Origin: Gordonia westfalica
Lineage (GTDB): Bacteria; Actinomycetota; Actinomycetes; Mycobacteriales; Mycobacteriaceae
Direction of reading: 5' to 3'
Length of the DNA stretch: 24,236 nucleotides
NCBI RefSeq assembly: GCF_900105725.1
Contig: NZ_FNLM01000023.1
Span: 1-24,236 of the forward strand
Below the pieces are notes generated by a model. The model saw nothing but the letters and a program-made list of their open reading frames with translations, made no database searches and was not told the origin of the DNA. Each line of letters starts with the position of its first letter. Within the stretch, counting starts at the first letter, position 1. Shown here in pieces: positions 17,232-24,236 of this stretch. A program made the translations under genes and the position numbers.

Positions 17232-17599
17232 GACCGTCCTGCCCACCATGCTCGGATCTCGTCGCGCCACACTTGCCATGGCCGGCGGAAGTCGCCTGCC
17301 GCCCAACGGTCACGGCGGGTCTTGTACTGCAACACCAGCAGCATCACCAGGAGCGCGAGCATCATCACGGCGCCACCCGAGTACAGGATGAATCGAATCC
17401 ACGCCCGCCCCGGATAGTCAGTACCCGCCCACACTGACGCCGAGATCTGGAGAAAGACCAGCGACATCAGGGTCGACTTGCCTAGGTAGATGAGTGACAC
17501 CCGCTCCTTCCACCAGTACTGCCATGCGGCGTAGCAGATGGTGTAGACGGTGGCCAGCACGGCGAGCACCACAAGTGCCCAGTCGGCTATCAGCTCCAC
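17228..17599 (-). CDS. 123-aa three-helix membrane protein of the lysis cassette
   Basis: Starts at GTG 17599, sharing its G with the TAG stop of the upstream gene, and ends overlapping the lysin B start. Hydrophobic segments at about residues 5-27, 39-57 and 68-91 predict three membrane helices, followed by a basic, Trp-rich tail (KTRRDRWAAGDFRRPWQVW). No known motif. Placed between the holin-like genes and lysin B, it may be a second holin, a regulator of lysis timing or a membrane anchor for lysis proteins. Intact in arms B and C. Confidence 0.75.
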   Translation of the reverse strand: MELIADWALVVLAVLATVYTICYAAWQYWWKERVSLIYLGKSTLMSLVFLQISASVWAGTDYPGRAWIRFILYSGGAVMMLALLVMLLVLQYKTRRDRWAAGDFRRPWQVWRDEIRAWWAGRS

Positions 17600-17793
17600 T
17601 AGTTCAGCCTTCCGAAGATCAGCTCGGCCCAGTGGTTGCGTTCCAACTGGTCACGAAGCTCCCGCTGTACCGGCCGCGCCCGTTCGGCGAGCCGTGCGCT
17701 TTCGGACCGGGCTTCTTCGGCCGATCGCGCGTTTCGCTTCGAGCGCGCATCAACTTCGTGCGCGCTCGCCCCCTTGGTCTTGAATCCCCACAT
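17599..17793 (-). CDS. 64-aa highly charged helical protein of the lysis cassette
   Basis: The ATG shares a base with the upstream TGA (TGATG) and the stop shares a base with the next GTG. Residues about 9-53 are one long run of Arg, Glu, Ala and Ser with heptad-like spacing, a probable coiled coil, ending in NHWAELIFGRLN. No membrane helix or signal. It may bind the coiled-coil part of the neighbouring 99-aa membrane protein. Function unknown; intact in both arms where it is complete. Confidence 0.7.
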   Translation of the reverse strand: MWGFKTKGASAHEVDARSKRNARSAEEARSESARLAERARPVQRELRDQLERNHWAELIFGRLN

Positions 17794-18092
17794 CAGTTGG
17801 ACTCCAAGCTCTCTCGCAGTGCCTTCGACTGGCTCGCGATGAGCTGGCCGGCGACATTCCACTCGGCCATCGTCTGCGCGTTGCGCGCGTTGGTCTCGAG
17901 GAGGTCGGCGATGGTCTTGGCGTCGCGCTCGGCCGCGGTCTTGTAGATCGAGATCTCCGATCCCCATACGATCCAGCCACGGGCGAAGGCGATACCGAGC
18001 ACGAGCGCCATGCCGACGACGACCCCCACCACGCCGATGTCACTCAGCGCGGCGGGGTTCATCCAAGCGCTGGCGCTCGAGGTCACGGTCAT
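17793..18092 (-). CDS. 99-aa membrane protein with one helix and a coiled coil
   Basis: The ATG at 18092 overlaps the holin stop (ATGA). A single strong hydrophobic segment (about residues 17-38, VVGVVVGMALVLGIAFARGW) is followed by a long charged helix (about 48-99) with coiled-coil character. Such one-helix proteins next to holins often act as holin partners or antiholins, but here that is an inference from position and topology. Confidence 0.72.
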   Translation of the reverse strand: MTVTSSASAWMNPAALSDIGVVGVVVGMALVLGIAFARGWIVWGSEISIYKTAAERDAKTIADLLETNARNAQTMAEWNVAGQLIASQSKALRESLESN

Positions 18093-18490
18093 CGGCCGAG
18101 GTTGACTTCGCGCTCGACGCCGTCAGCGGGAAGCTCAATACCTGCCAACACCTTCGGTGTGACCTGCGGGCGGGTGAACAGGAATCCGAGAGCAATCGTG
18201 GAGACCGCGAGGATGGCGCCCTGTTGCTGCTCGCTGAGGTTCAAGCCGAACGCAACGACCAGCGGCACCGCGGTCTGAACGACCGCGACGAGCGCCGGGT
18301 ACACGCTCTCCTTCACCGAGATCACCACGAGCAGACCGAGCACCGCGTTGACCGCGGCCATGAACACGCCCTGAGTCTCGGTGGGGATGTTGAACCCGAA
18401 CGTGGTCAGCAGAACCAGGATGGCTGAGACGAGGGAGGTCCAGGCGGCGGGCTCGCGGCCGAGGACAAGACGAGGGGTGGGTACAGACAT
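18089..18490 (-). CDS. Holin-like membrane protein with four predicted helices
   Basis: 133 residues from ATG 18490, with a strong ribosome site (AGAAGGAG). Hydrophobic segments at about residues 17-36, 43-60, 66-83 and 90-106 give up to four membrane helices, connected by short polar loops, and a charged C-terminal tail ending VEREVNLGR. Size, topology and position directly behind the wall-binding lysin component are those of a phage holin, which would permeabilise the inner membrane to release or activate the endolysin. The exact helix count is uncertain because the third segment contains Gln and Pro. Confidence 0.72.
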   Translation of the reverse strand: MSVPTPRLVLGREPAAWTSLVSAILVLLTTFGFNIPTETQGVFMAAVNAVLGLLVVISVKESVYPALVAVVQTAVPLVVAFGLNLSEQQQGAILAVSTIALGFLFTRPQVTPKVLAGIELPADGVEREVNLGR

Positions 18491-18517
18491 GACGAGAACT
18501 CCTTCTGTGGGTGCGGC

Positions 18518-19037
18518 TCAGGCCGCGATGAGGTCGACTGCTTCGACGGCCAGCGGGATGCCGGCCGCGTTGACGAGAGTGAGATCCTTCGCGGCGTCGC
18601 CGATCTTCTTCACCGCGCCTGAGGGGTCCCACTCGAGGACGCCGTGCTCGAACGCCTGACGCTTGCCGCCCGTGCCGTTCGAGATCTCGTCCGACGTCGG
18701 CCAGCCGAGCGGGCCCTTCTCGTAGCCCTCGAGCGCCCAGCGCTGGCCGATGACGCCCTTCACGACGTGGTGGTCCTTGCCGTCCTTGCGGTAGAGCACG
18801 CCACCCTGGAACGCCATGACTGCGCCGTCGGCGAGCTTGGTGAAGTCGCGCACCGGGAAGCCGAGTTCGCCGGTCTCCCACTTGCGCTCGGCGTACGCCT
18901 CGAACAGGCCGCCGTGCGGGATGGCGTGCGCGCCGGTCGCCGGGTGAAAGTAGATGTGCGCGTTCTCGTACTCGACGAACCGGCCCTTACCGTCGCGGCC
19001 GACCTTGCGCTCACCCCCGCGCGGCCGCACGACGCCG
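18518..19037 (-). CDS. LGFP-repeat wall-binding protein, probable endolysin C-terminus (N-terminus cut by junction 2)
   Basis: About 172 residues are visible, without a start, because the arm ends inside the gene. Two clear LGFP repeats are present: one ending TGELGFPVRDF and one with GPLGWPTSDEI. A weaker third one (GKRQAFEHGVLEWDPSG) follows. LGFP repeats of about 50 residues occur in wall-associated proteins and phage lysins of mycolic-acid bacteria and are thought to bind the wall. Directly upstream of the holin gene, this is most simply the binding half of lysin A. No peptidase, amidase or muramidase domain is in the window, so the catalytic part, if any, lies in the missing sequence. 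The stop is 27 nt before the holin start. Confidence 0.78.
18923..19037. other. Junction 2: 115-nt unmatched segment between arms B and C
   Basis: Base 18922 pairs with 19038, so the 115 nt between them occur once. On the minus strand they continue the LGFP reading frame upstream, so they are genuine phage sequence and not a linker. The five bases ACGCC occur on both sides of the switch point (19032-19036, and in the reverse complement just past 18922), a microhomology of the kind seen at template switches. There is no stem comparable to junction 1. Confidence 0.8.
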
Positions 19038-19443
19038 ATCCCGCACGGCGGCCTGTTCGAGGCGTACGCCGAGCGCAAGTGGGGAGACCGGCGAACTCGG
19101 CTTCCCGGTGCGCGACTTCACCAAGCTCGCCGACGGCGCAGTCATGGCGTTCCAGGGTGGCGTGCTCTACCGCAAGGACGGCAAGGACCACCACGTCGTG
19201 AAGGGCGTCATCGGCCAGCGCTGGGCGCTCGAGGGCTACGAGAAGGGCCCGCTCGGCTGGCCGACGTCGGACGAGATCTCGAACGGCACGGGCGGCAAGC
19301 GTCAGGCGTTCGAGCACGGCGTCCTCGAGTGGGACCCCTCAGGCGCGGTGAAGAAGATCGGCGACGCCGCGAAGGATCTCACTCTCGTCAACGCGGCCGG
19401 CATCCCGCTGGCCGTCGAAGCAGTCGACCTCATCGCGGCCTGA
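19038..19443 (+). pseudogene. LGFP-repeat wall-binding protein, arm C fragment with one extra base
   Basis: Begins at the junction in the His-Gly-Gly-Leu-Phe-Glu region. The run at 19081-19084 has four G where arm B has three, shifting the frame at Lys-Trp-Glu. Beyond it the sequence is open and identical in translation to arm B. Confidence 0.75.
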
Positions 19444-19470
19444 GCCGCACCCACAGAAGGAGTTCTCGTC

Positions 19471-19872
19471 ATGTCTGTACCCACCCCTCGTCTTGTCCTC
19501 GGCCGCGAGCCCGCCGCCTGGACCTCCCTCGTCTCAGCCATCCTGGTTCTGCTGACCACGTTCGGGTTCAACATCCCCACCGAGACTCAGGGCGTGTTCA
19601 TGGCCGCGGTCAACGCGGTGCTCGGTCTGCTCGTGGTGATCTCGGTGAAGGAGAGCGTGTACCCGGCGCTCGTCGCGGTCGTTCAGACCGCGGTGCCGCT
19701 GGTCGTTGCGTTCGGCTTGAACCTCAGCGAGCAGCAACAGGGCGCCATCCTCGCGGTCTCCACGATTGCTCTCGGATTCCTGTTCACCCGCCCGCAGGTC
19801 ACACCGAAGGTGTTGGCAGGTATTGAGCTTCCCGCTGACGGCGTCGAGCGCGAAGTCAACCTCGGCCGATGA
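19471..19872 (+). CDS. Holin-like membrane protein, arm C copy
   Basis: Intact; identical in translation to 18089-18490, with the same AGAAGGAG ribosome site upstream and ATGA overlap downstream. Confidence 0.72.
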   Translation: MSVPTPRLVLGREPAAWTSLVSAILVLLTTFGFNIPTETQGVFMAAVNAVLGLLVVISVKESVYPALVAVVQTAVPLVVAFGLNLSEQQQGAILAVSTIALGFLFTRPQVTPKVLAGIELPADGVEREVNLGR

Positions 19873-20168
19873 CCGTGACCTCGAGCGCCAGCGCTTGGAT
19901 GAACCCCGCCGCGCTGAGTGACATCGGCGTGGTGGGGGTCGTCGTCGGCATGGCGCTCGTGCTCGGTATCGCCTTCGCCCGTGGCTGGATCGTATGGGGA
20001 TCGGAGATCTCGATCTACAAGACCGCGGCCGAGCGCGACGCCAAGACCATCGCCGACCTCCTCGAGACCAACGCGCGCAACGCGCAGACGATGGCCGAGT
20101 GGAATGTCGCCGGCCAGCTCATCGCGAGCCAGTCGAAGGCACTGCGAGAGAGCTTGGAGTCCAACTGA
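19869..20168 (+). CDS. 99-aa one-helix membrane protein, arm C copy
   Basis: Intact; identical in translation to 17793-18092. The stop shares its last A with the next start. Confidence 0.72.
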   Translation: MTVTSSASAWMNPAALSDIGVVGVVVGMALVLGIAFARGWIVWGSEISIYKTAAERDAKTIADLLETNARNAQTMAEWNVAGQLIASQSKALRESLESN

Positions 20169-20362
20169 TGTGGGGATTCAAGACCAAGGGGGCGAGCGCG
20201 CACGAAGTTGATGCGCGCTCGAAGCGAAACGCGCGATCGGCCGAAGAAGCCCGGTCCGAAAGCGCACGGCTCGCCGAACGGGCGCGGCCGGTACAGCGGG
20301 AGCTTCGTGACCAGTTGGAACGCAACCACTGGGCCGAGCTGATCTTCGGAAGGCTGAACTAG
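20168..20362 (+). CDS. 64-aa charged helical protein, arm C copy
   Basis: Intact; identical in translation to 17599-17793. Confidence 0.7.
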   Translation: MWGFKTKGASAHEVDARSKRNARSAEEARSESARLAERARPVQRELRDQLERNHWAELIFGRLN

Positions 20363-20733
20363 TGGAGCTGATAGCCGACTGGGCACTTGTGGTGCTCGCC
20401 GTGCTGGCCACCGTCTACACCATCTGCTACGCCGCATGGCAGTACTGGTGGAAGGAGCGGGTGTCACTCATCTACCTAGGCAAGTCGACCCTGATGTCGC
20501 TGGTCTTTCTCCAGATCTCGGCGTCAGTGTGGGCGGGTACTGACTATCCGGGGCGGGCGTGGATTCGATTCATCCTGTACTCGGGTGGCGCCGTGATGAT
20601 GCTCGCGCTCCTGGTGATGCTGCTGGTGTTGCAGTACAAGACCCGCCGTGACCGTTGGGCGGCAGGCGACTTCCGCCGGCCATGGCAAGTGTGGCGCGAC
20701 GAGATCCGAGCATGGTGGGCAGGACGGTCATGA
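20362..20733 (+). CDS. 123-aa three-helix membrane protein, arm C copy
   Basis: Intact; identical in translation to 17228-17599. Its agreement with arm B identifies the extra C in arm A as the odd one out. Confidence 0.75.
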   Translation: MELIADWALVVLAVLATVYTICYAAWQYWWKERVSLIYLGKSTLMSLVFLQISASVWAGTDYPGRAWIRFILYSGGAVMMLALLVMLLVLQYKTRRDRWAAGDFRRPWQVWRDEIRAWWAGRS

Positions 20734-21431
20734 TCGAACTTCTCTGGGTCGACGGAACTTGGGCACCCCGCGGCGGCTCCCCCGCGTCGGAGGCGCTGCG
20801 CCGCGCGCTCGACCCCCGCAAGGTGAAGTTCACGTATGTGCCGTACCCGGCCGACTTCGGCCCGGCGACCGGCATGGGCGACCTGTCGTATGAGGAGTCG
20901 AAAGCGATCGGCGCGGCAGCGTTGGATCGAGCTGTCACCGAATCCCGCGAACTCGTGGTCGTCGGCGGCTACAGTGCGGGCGCGGCGGTCGCAGTGAAGT
21001 ACGCGCGCGACATCCTGCCTCGGCGGCCTCGCCATCAGGTGCTCGCCGTCGCGACGCTGGGCGACCCGCACACGCCGGTGCATCACGGCCGGTCCGGGAT
21101 CGCCGGGGCGCTGCACGTCCCGCGGCCTCGGTTCACCGAGTGGGCGCCGGGTGATCCGATCGCCGACCTGCCGCTAGGTTCACCGCTGCGCACGGTCGCC
21201 GACCTAACCGGGTGGATGTCGGTGCGCACACCCGAGGCCGCCCGCGCCTGGGCGTTCAAGACCGCTGAACGTCTGGCGGTGGCGCAGCCGTGGTGGAATC
21301 CGTTCCGCTGGCCCGATTTCGCGCGTGCGGGGGAGGACATCCGCAACTATCTCGGCACTGCGCATTCCACGGACTACGACGGTGGTGGCCACGCTAAGCG
21401 GTTGGCCCGCATGATCGAAGGGGTGAGTTAG
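20730..21431 (+). CDS. Lysin-B-like serine hydrolase, arm C copy
   Basis: Intact with 233 residues; identical in translation to 16530-17231, including the Gly-Tyr-Ser-Ala-Gly elbow. Confidence 0.8.
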   Translation: MIELLWVDGTWAPRGGSPASEALRRALDPRKVKFTYVPYPADFGPATGMGDLSYEESKAIGAAALDRAVTESRELVVVGGYSAGAAVAVKYARDILPRRPRHQVLAVATLGDPHTPVHHGRSGIAGALHVPRPRFTEWAPGDPIADLPLGSPLRTVADLTGWMSVRTPEAARAWAFKTAERLAVAQPWWNPFRWPDFARAGEDIRNYLGTAHSTDYDGGGHAKRLARMIEGVS

Positions 21432-21433
21432 CC

Positions 21434-22098
21434 ATTACAGCTCCAGATCAGCCCGGTGCTGGTGTACCGGGCAAATACTTCCTGCCCGCGAACCGCCCGA
21501 ACGGTGCCACGTCAGGCCTGTCGCAGTTCGCGAATGCGGATCAGGCGTTCTGGGATGACTACGCGTACAACCAGTTCAATCCGAAGTTTAAGCATATGGG
21601 TGAGCCGGTTGATGTGATCCGGTTGTTGGCTCATGCGGCGACGGCGAACATTGCGTCGATCATCAACGGCATTTTCAATGGCTGGTTTGGTGGCGGTTCG
21701 GTTGGTGATCCGCAAGAGGTTCAGTACACGATCCAGGCCATCGCTGACGCCGTCCTCAACGGCTACAACGTGGAAACCAAGGTCACGTCGGGTACGTGGA
21801 CGAAACCTGAAAACATCACCGAACTGATCGTGGGTCTCATCGGATGTGGGAAGAACGGTTCGGACGGCACCTCCAGTACCACCACCCGCGCAGCTGGCGG
21901 CCTCGGCGGTGGATACATTTTCCAGCAACTCGACCCGAATCAGTGGATTCGAGTACGCCTTACGTCGTTGGCACGAATGGCAATCCGTCCAGTTTCGGCA
22001 CCCATATCACCACGACCCCAGGGCAGGGTGGGATCTCGACATCGTTCGGCTATTCACCCACCACATCCCTGCCGGGGAACGGCGGCGGTGGTGGTCTA
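21434..22098 (+). pseudogene. Glycine-rich minor tail protein, N-terminal part (arm C)
   Basis: Same gene part as 15862-16527, with the ATT start at 21434. One C is missing at 21934-21936 (three here, four in arms A and B), so the frame is lost about 55 codons before the IS. Confidence 0.78.
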
Positions 22099-23230
22099 GT
22101 GTCCTGAGTCATTAATTGTCATTCGGTTGATAGACTGGGGAATGGCAACCCGGGGTCCGCGAGCAGTGGATATTGTTCTGACCGATGACGAGCGCCGTGA
22201 GCTCGAAGGGTGGGCGCGTCGGCGAACGACGGCCTCGGGTTTGGCGATGCGATCACGAATCGTTCTCGCTGCCGCAGATGGCGGGTCGAATACCGAAGTG
22301 GCACAACGACTCGGCCTCAACCGAGGTACCGTGCGGCGATGGCGAGGCCGGTTCGTCGAGCACCGCTGCGAGGGGTTGCTCGACGAACCCCGGCCCGGGC
22401 GACCTCGAACCGTCGGCGACGAGCAGATCAAAGACCTGATCACCGCAACTCTCGAGACCACTCCGAAGAATGCGACACACTGGTCGACTCGGTCGATGGC
22501 TGAGCATCTCGACATGTCGCAGTCAACTGTTTCGCGTGTATGGAGAGCGTTCGGATTGGCTCCACACAAACAGGATTCGTGGAAGCTGTCGAAAGATCCC
22601 ATGTTCACCGAAAAGGTCCGCGACGTCGTCGGGCTCTACATGAACCCACCCGAACGTGCCCTGGTGCTCTGCGTTGACGAGAAGACCCAGATCCAAGCGC
22701 TCGATCGCACCCAGCCGATCTTTCCCATGCTCCCGGGCACCCCGCAACGGGCCAGCCACGACTACGTGCGCAACGGCACCTCCAGCCTGTACGCGGCGTT
22801 GGACATCGCGTCGGGCAAAGTCATCGGTTCGCTTCACTCACGGCATCGCGCAACGGAATTCATCGGATTCCTCCGCAAGATCGACGCCGAGGTACCCGAC
22901 GAGCTCGACGTCCACCTGGTCATGGACAATGCCTCCACCCACAAGACACCCGCGGTCAAGCGATGGCTGACCGCGCACCCGCGGTTTGTTGTCCACTTCA
23001 CCCCCACCAGCTCATCCTGGATGAACCTCGTCGAACGCTGGTTCGCCGAACTGACCACCAAGAAACTCCAACGCTCCACCCACCGCACCGTACGAGCACT
23101 CAATGCCGACATCAGAGCGTGGATCGAGACCTGGAACGACAACCCCCGCCCCTACGTGTGGGTCAAGACCGCTGACCAGATCCTCGACTCCATCGCCCAC
23201 TACTGCACACGAATTAATGACTCAGGACAC
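22099..23230 (+). mobile_element. IS630-family insertion sequence, arm C copy
   Basis: 1132 bp, same length and ends as the arm B copy, flanked by TA at 22097-22098 and 23231-23232. Confidence 0.93.
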
Positions 23231-23233
23231 TAG
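22142..23233 (+). CDS. IS630-family DDE transposase, arm C copy
   Basis: Intact with 363 residues and identical in translation to 14727-15818. The TAGACT box lies at 22131-22136, and the stop TAG (23231-23233) is again formed by the target TA plus the following G. Confidence 0.92.
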   Translation: MATRGPRAVDIVLTDDERRELEGWARRRTTASGLAMRSRIVLAAADGGSNTEVAQRLGLNRGTVRRWRGRFVEHRCEGLLDEPRPGRPRTVGDEQIKDLITATLETTPKNATHWSTRSMAEHLDMSQSTVSRVWRAFGLAPHKQDSWKLSKDPMFTEKVRDVVGLYMNPPERALVLCVDEKTQIQALDRTQPIFPMLPGTPQRASHDYVRNGTSSLYAALDIASGKVIGSLHSRHRATEFIGFLRKIDAEVPDELDVHLVMDNASTHKTPAVKRWLTAHPRFVVHFTPTSSSWMNLVERWFAELTTKKLQRSTHRTVRALNADIRAWIETWNDNPRPYVWVKTADQILDSIAHYCTRINDSGH

Positions 23234-23564
23234 CAGACTCCGGCACGAATGGTTTGGCGGGCGGGTCAACGCCTCTCGGCGCTGGTGGGACTGCGGGGCA
23301 GGTGCGCCTAGCGGTAACGGTGGACCCGGTGGTGCAGGCGCGAACGTGTCGCCGGCAACTCAAACGAAGTGTGGCGGCGCCGGTGGTGGTGGCGGTGGTG
23401 GTGGTGGCCGTGTCAGCTTCCTCAACTACAGCGGCGGAGCTGGCGGCCCGGGCGGCTATCCCGGCGGTGGTGGTGGCGGTGGTGGTGGTTCGAACGGCGG
23501 TACCGGCTCATTCGGCGCTGGCGGTATCGGCGCTACCGGTGTGATCTGGATCTTCTGGAGATGA
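23233..23564 (+). pseudogene. Glycine-rich minor tail protein, C-terminal part (arm C)
   Basis: Same as 14396-14727, with the same four-G run (23295-23298) that shifts the frame. It ends overlapping the next start in ATGA. Confidence 0.78.
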
Positions 23565-23931
23565 GTATGAAACCAGCAACCCTTGTGGCTGAAGCTCTTC
23601 CGCATATGCCGCCGATCACGAACCTGTACTCCACGGAGGATGGGTTCCTGTTGGTGTTGGTGGTGGAAGTGCCTGACATGACTTCGATTCTCACCAGCAT
23701 GGGAATGCAGGTTCCCGTCTCGCGTCGCATCTGAAACCGGATGTGTCGGTGTTCCTGTCGGATGAGCGTGGCCAGGTCATCGACTACGACGGTGACCCCG
23801 CCAACGGTTTGACCCCGATCCTGTCGACTGACTCGAAGTCGTTCGCGATGACCATCAACCCCGACCTCGCCACCCACGCTGATGCTTTGGCGGCACTCGG
23901 ATATGAACTCACAGAACAGGAGACACCATGA
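23561..23931 (+). pseudogene. 123-aa virion protein, arm C copy with one deletion
   Basis: Same gene as 14028-14399, one G short near 23724, which gives a premature TGA directly after the damage. The end of the gene reads on in another frame to 23931. Confidence 0.75.
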
Positions 23932-24236
23932 CCACCGTCACCCTCGGATGGGAGGGAACGAAAGCGGAAATCCCCCTCTACCAGAACAGTGACCTGGTTT
24001 TCTCCCTCGACCCCATCGACGCCACCTCCGGCAACATCACATCGTGCCGGTCGGTGCAGCATCGACCCTCTACTTTTTCGAAGGCGACCCCGTCCGGAAC
24101 GCCACCACCCCCATCATCTCCATCCCGGCGTGGTGGAACCACCCTCCATCGACTATGTGGTGCAACAGGAAACGCTGGCCCCCATCATCGGGCGGGCCAC
24201 CCACTTCCTGCTCACGGTGTCGATGCCCGAAACCCC
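23928..24236 (+). CDS. 119-aa beta-sandwich-like virion protein, arm C, cut by the window end
   Basis: Same gene as 13672-14031. The first 39 residues agree with arm B; base losses near 24046 and 24126 then break the frame, and the window ends about 50 nt before the expected stop. Confidence 0.7.
   Translation, partial: MTTVTLGWEGTKAEIPLYQNSDLVFSLDPIDATSGNITSCRSVQHRPSTFSKATPSGTPPPPSSPSRRGGTTLHRLCGATGNAGPHHRAGHPLPAHGVDARNP

Larger units (their letters stand above)
8793..19037 (-). repeat. Arm B: second copy, inverted, the most accurate and most complete
   Basis: This is the reverse complement of arm A (8793-17610) and of the start of arm C (13721-18922), and it is the only arm covering the whole unit from the LGFP gene to the end hairpin. 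Almost all its genes are open. Two residual one-base defects remain, at 11810-11814 (tail fibre) and 14662-14665 (glycine-rich protein). Both are short homopolymers and both look like miscounts. Confidence 0.95.
19038..24236 (+). repeat. Arm C: third copy, plus orientation, partial
   Basis: Arm C repeats arm A's orientation and matches the reverse complement of 13721-18922 in arm B. It begins inside the LGFP gene and stops at the window end inside a 119-aa virion gene. It is accurate to about 23.7 kb except for one extra G (19081-19084), one lost C (21934-21936) and the G-run defect it shares with B. It then gains deletions near 23725, 24046 and 24126, as arm A does at the other end of the window. 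Confidence 0.95.

Noticed and set aside
20655..20729. A longer 258-residue start for the lysin B gene
   Set aside because: The extra 25 residues lie wholly inside the upstream membrane gene in another frame and resemble no hydrolase. The ATG at 20730 forms the usual ATGA overlap and has AGGA upstream.
1734..23230. Three separate insertions of the IS, or a composite transposon
   Set aside because: All three copies are at the same base of the same gene with the same flanks; they were multiplied with the arms, not inserted three times.
1..24236. tRNA genes, rRNA, CRISPR arrays, attachment sites
   Set aside because: No clover-leaf core with an anticodon context, no short regularly spaced direct repeats, and no integrase or tRNA-end duplication were found by eye. 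A dedicated tRNA search was not possible.

Overview
The window is phage tail-and-lysis DNA from a host that very probably has a mycolic-acid cell wall (Mycobacteriales such as Gordonia or Rhodococcus; the genus cannot be fixed). The evidence is GC-rich coding DNA, LGFP wall-binding repeats, and a lysin-B-like serine hydrolase next to a holin-like gene and minor tail genes. No terminase, capsid, integrase or replication gene is present.

The main feature is the layout. One unit of about 10.2 kb is written three times in alternating orientation. Arm A (1-8766, plus) is followed by arm B (8793-19037, its reverse complement and the only copy spanning the whole unit), then by arm C (19038-24236, plus). 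The A/B junction is a hairpin at 8751-8809 with a 26-nt loop. The B/C junction leaves 115 nt (18923-19037) unmatched. Arm A and the last 0.6 kb of arm C carry many one-base losses, mostly in homopolymers, that arm B lacks. The simplest explanation is a fold-back (template-switch) chimera or palindromic long read with poorly polished ends, so most broken genes in arms A and C are sequence errors. B should be read as the reference copy.

The unit in transcription order (minus strand of B) is: LGFP wall-binding protein, probably the C-terminus of an endolysin; a four-helix holin-like protein; a 99-aa one-helix membrane protein; a 64-aa charged helical protein; a 123-aa three-helix membrane protein; lysin B; a glycine-rich minor tail protein with an apparent ATT start; five further small or repetitive virion genes; and an 851-aa tail fibre with a beta-helix core. 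Nearly all genes overlap or abut (ATGA, TGATG, TAGTG), so this looks like one late operon. A 75-aa gene of unknown function faces the operon from the far end. Beyond it is an intergenic region with a 16-bp inverted repeat and a probable intrinsic terminator.

An IS630-family element of 1132 bp, with 19-bp perfect terminal repeats and a TA target duplication, splits the glycine-rich tail gene in all three copies. Removing it restores the frame across the insertion point. Its transposase borrows its stop codon from the duplicated target. Either the phage is a disabled prophage or the insertion is recent. Two one-base frameshifts shared by two arms each (a G run in the tail fibre, a G run in the glycine-rich protein) are also best read as homopolymer miscounts.
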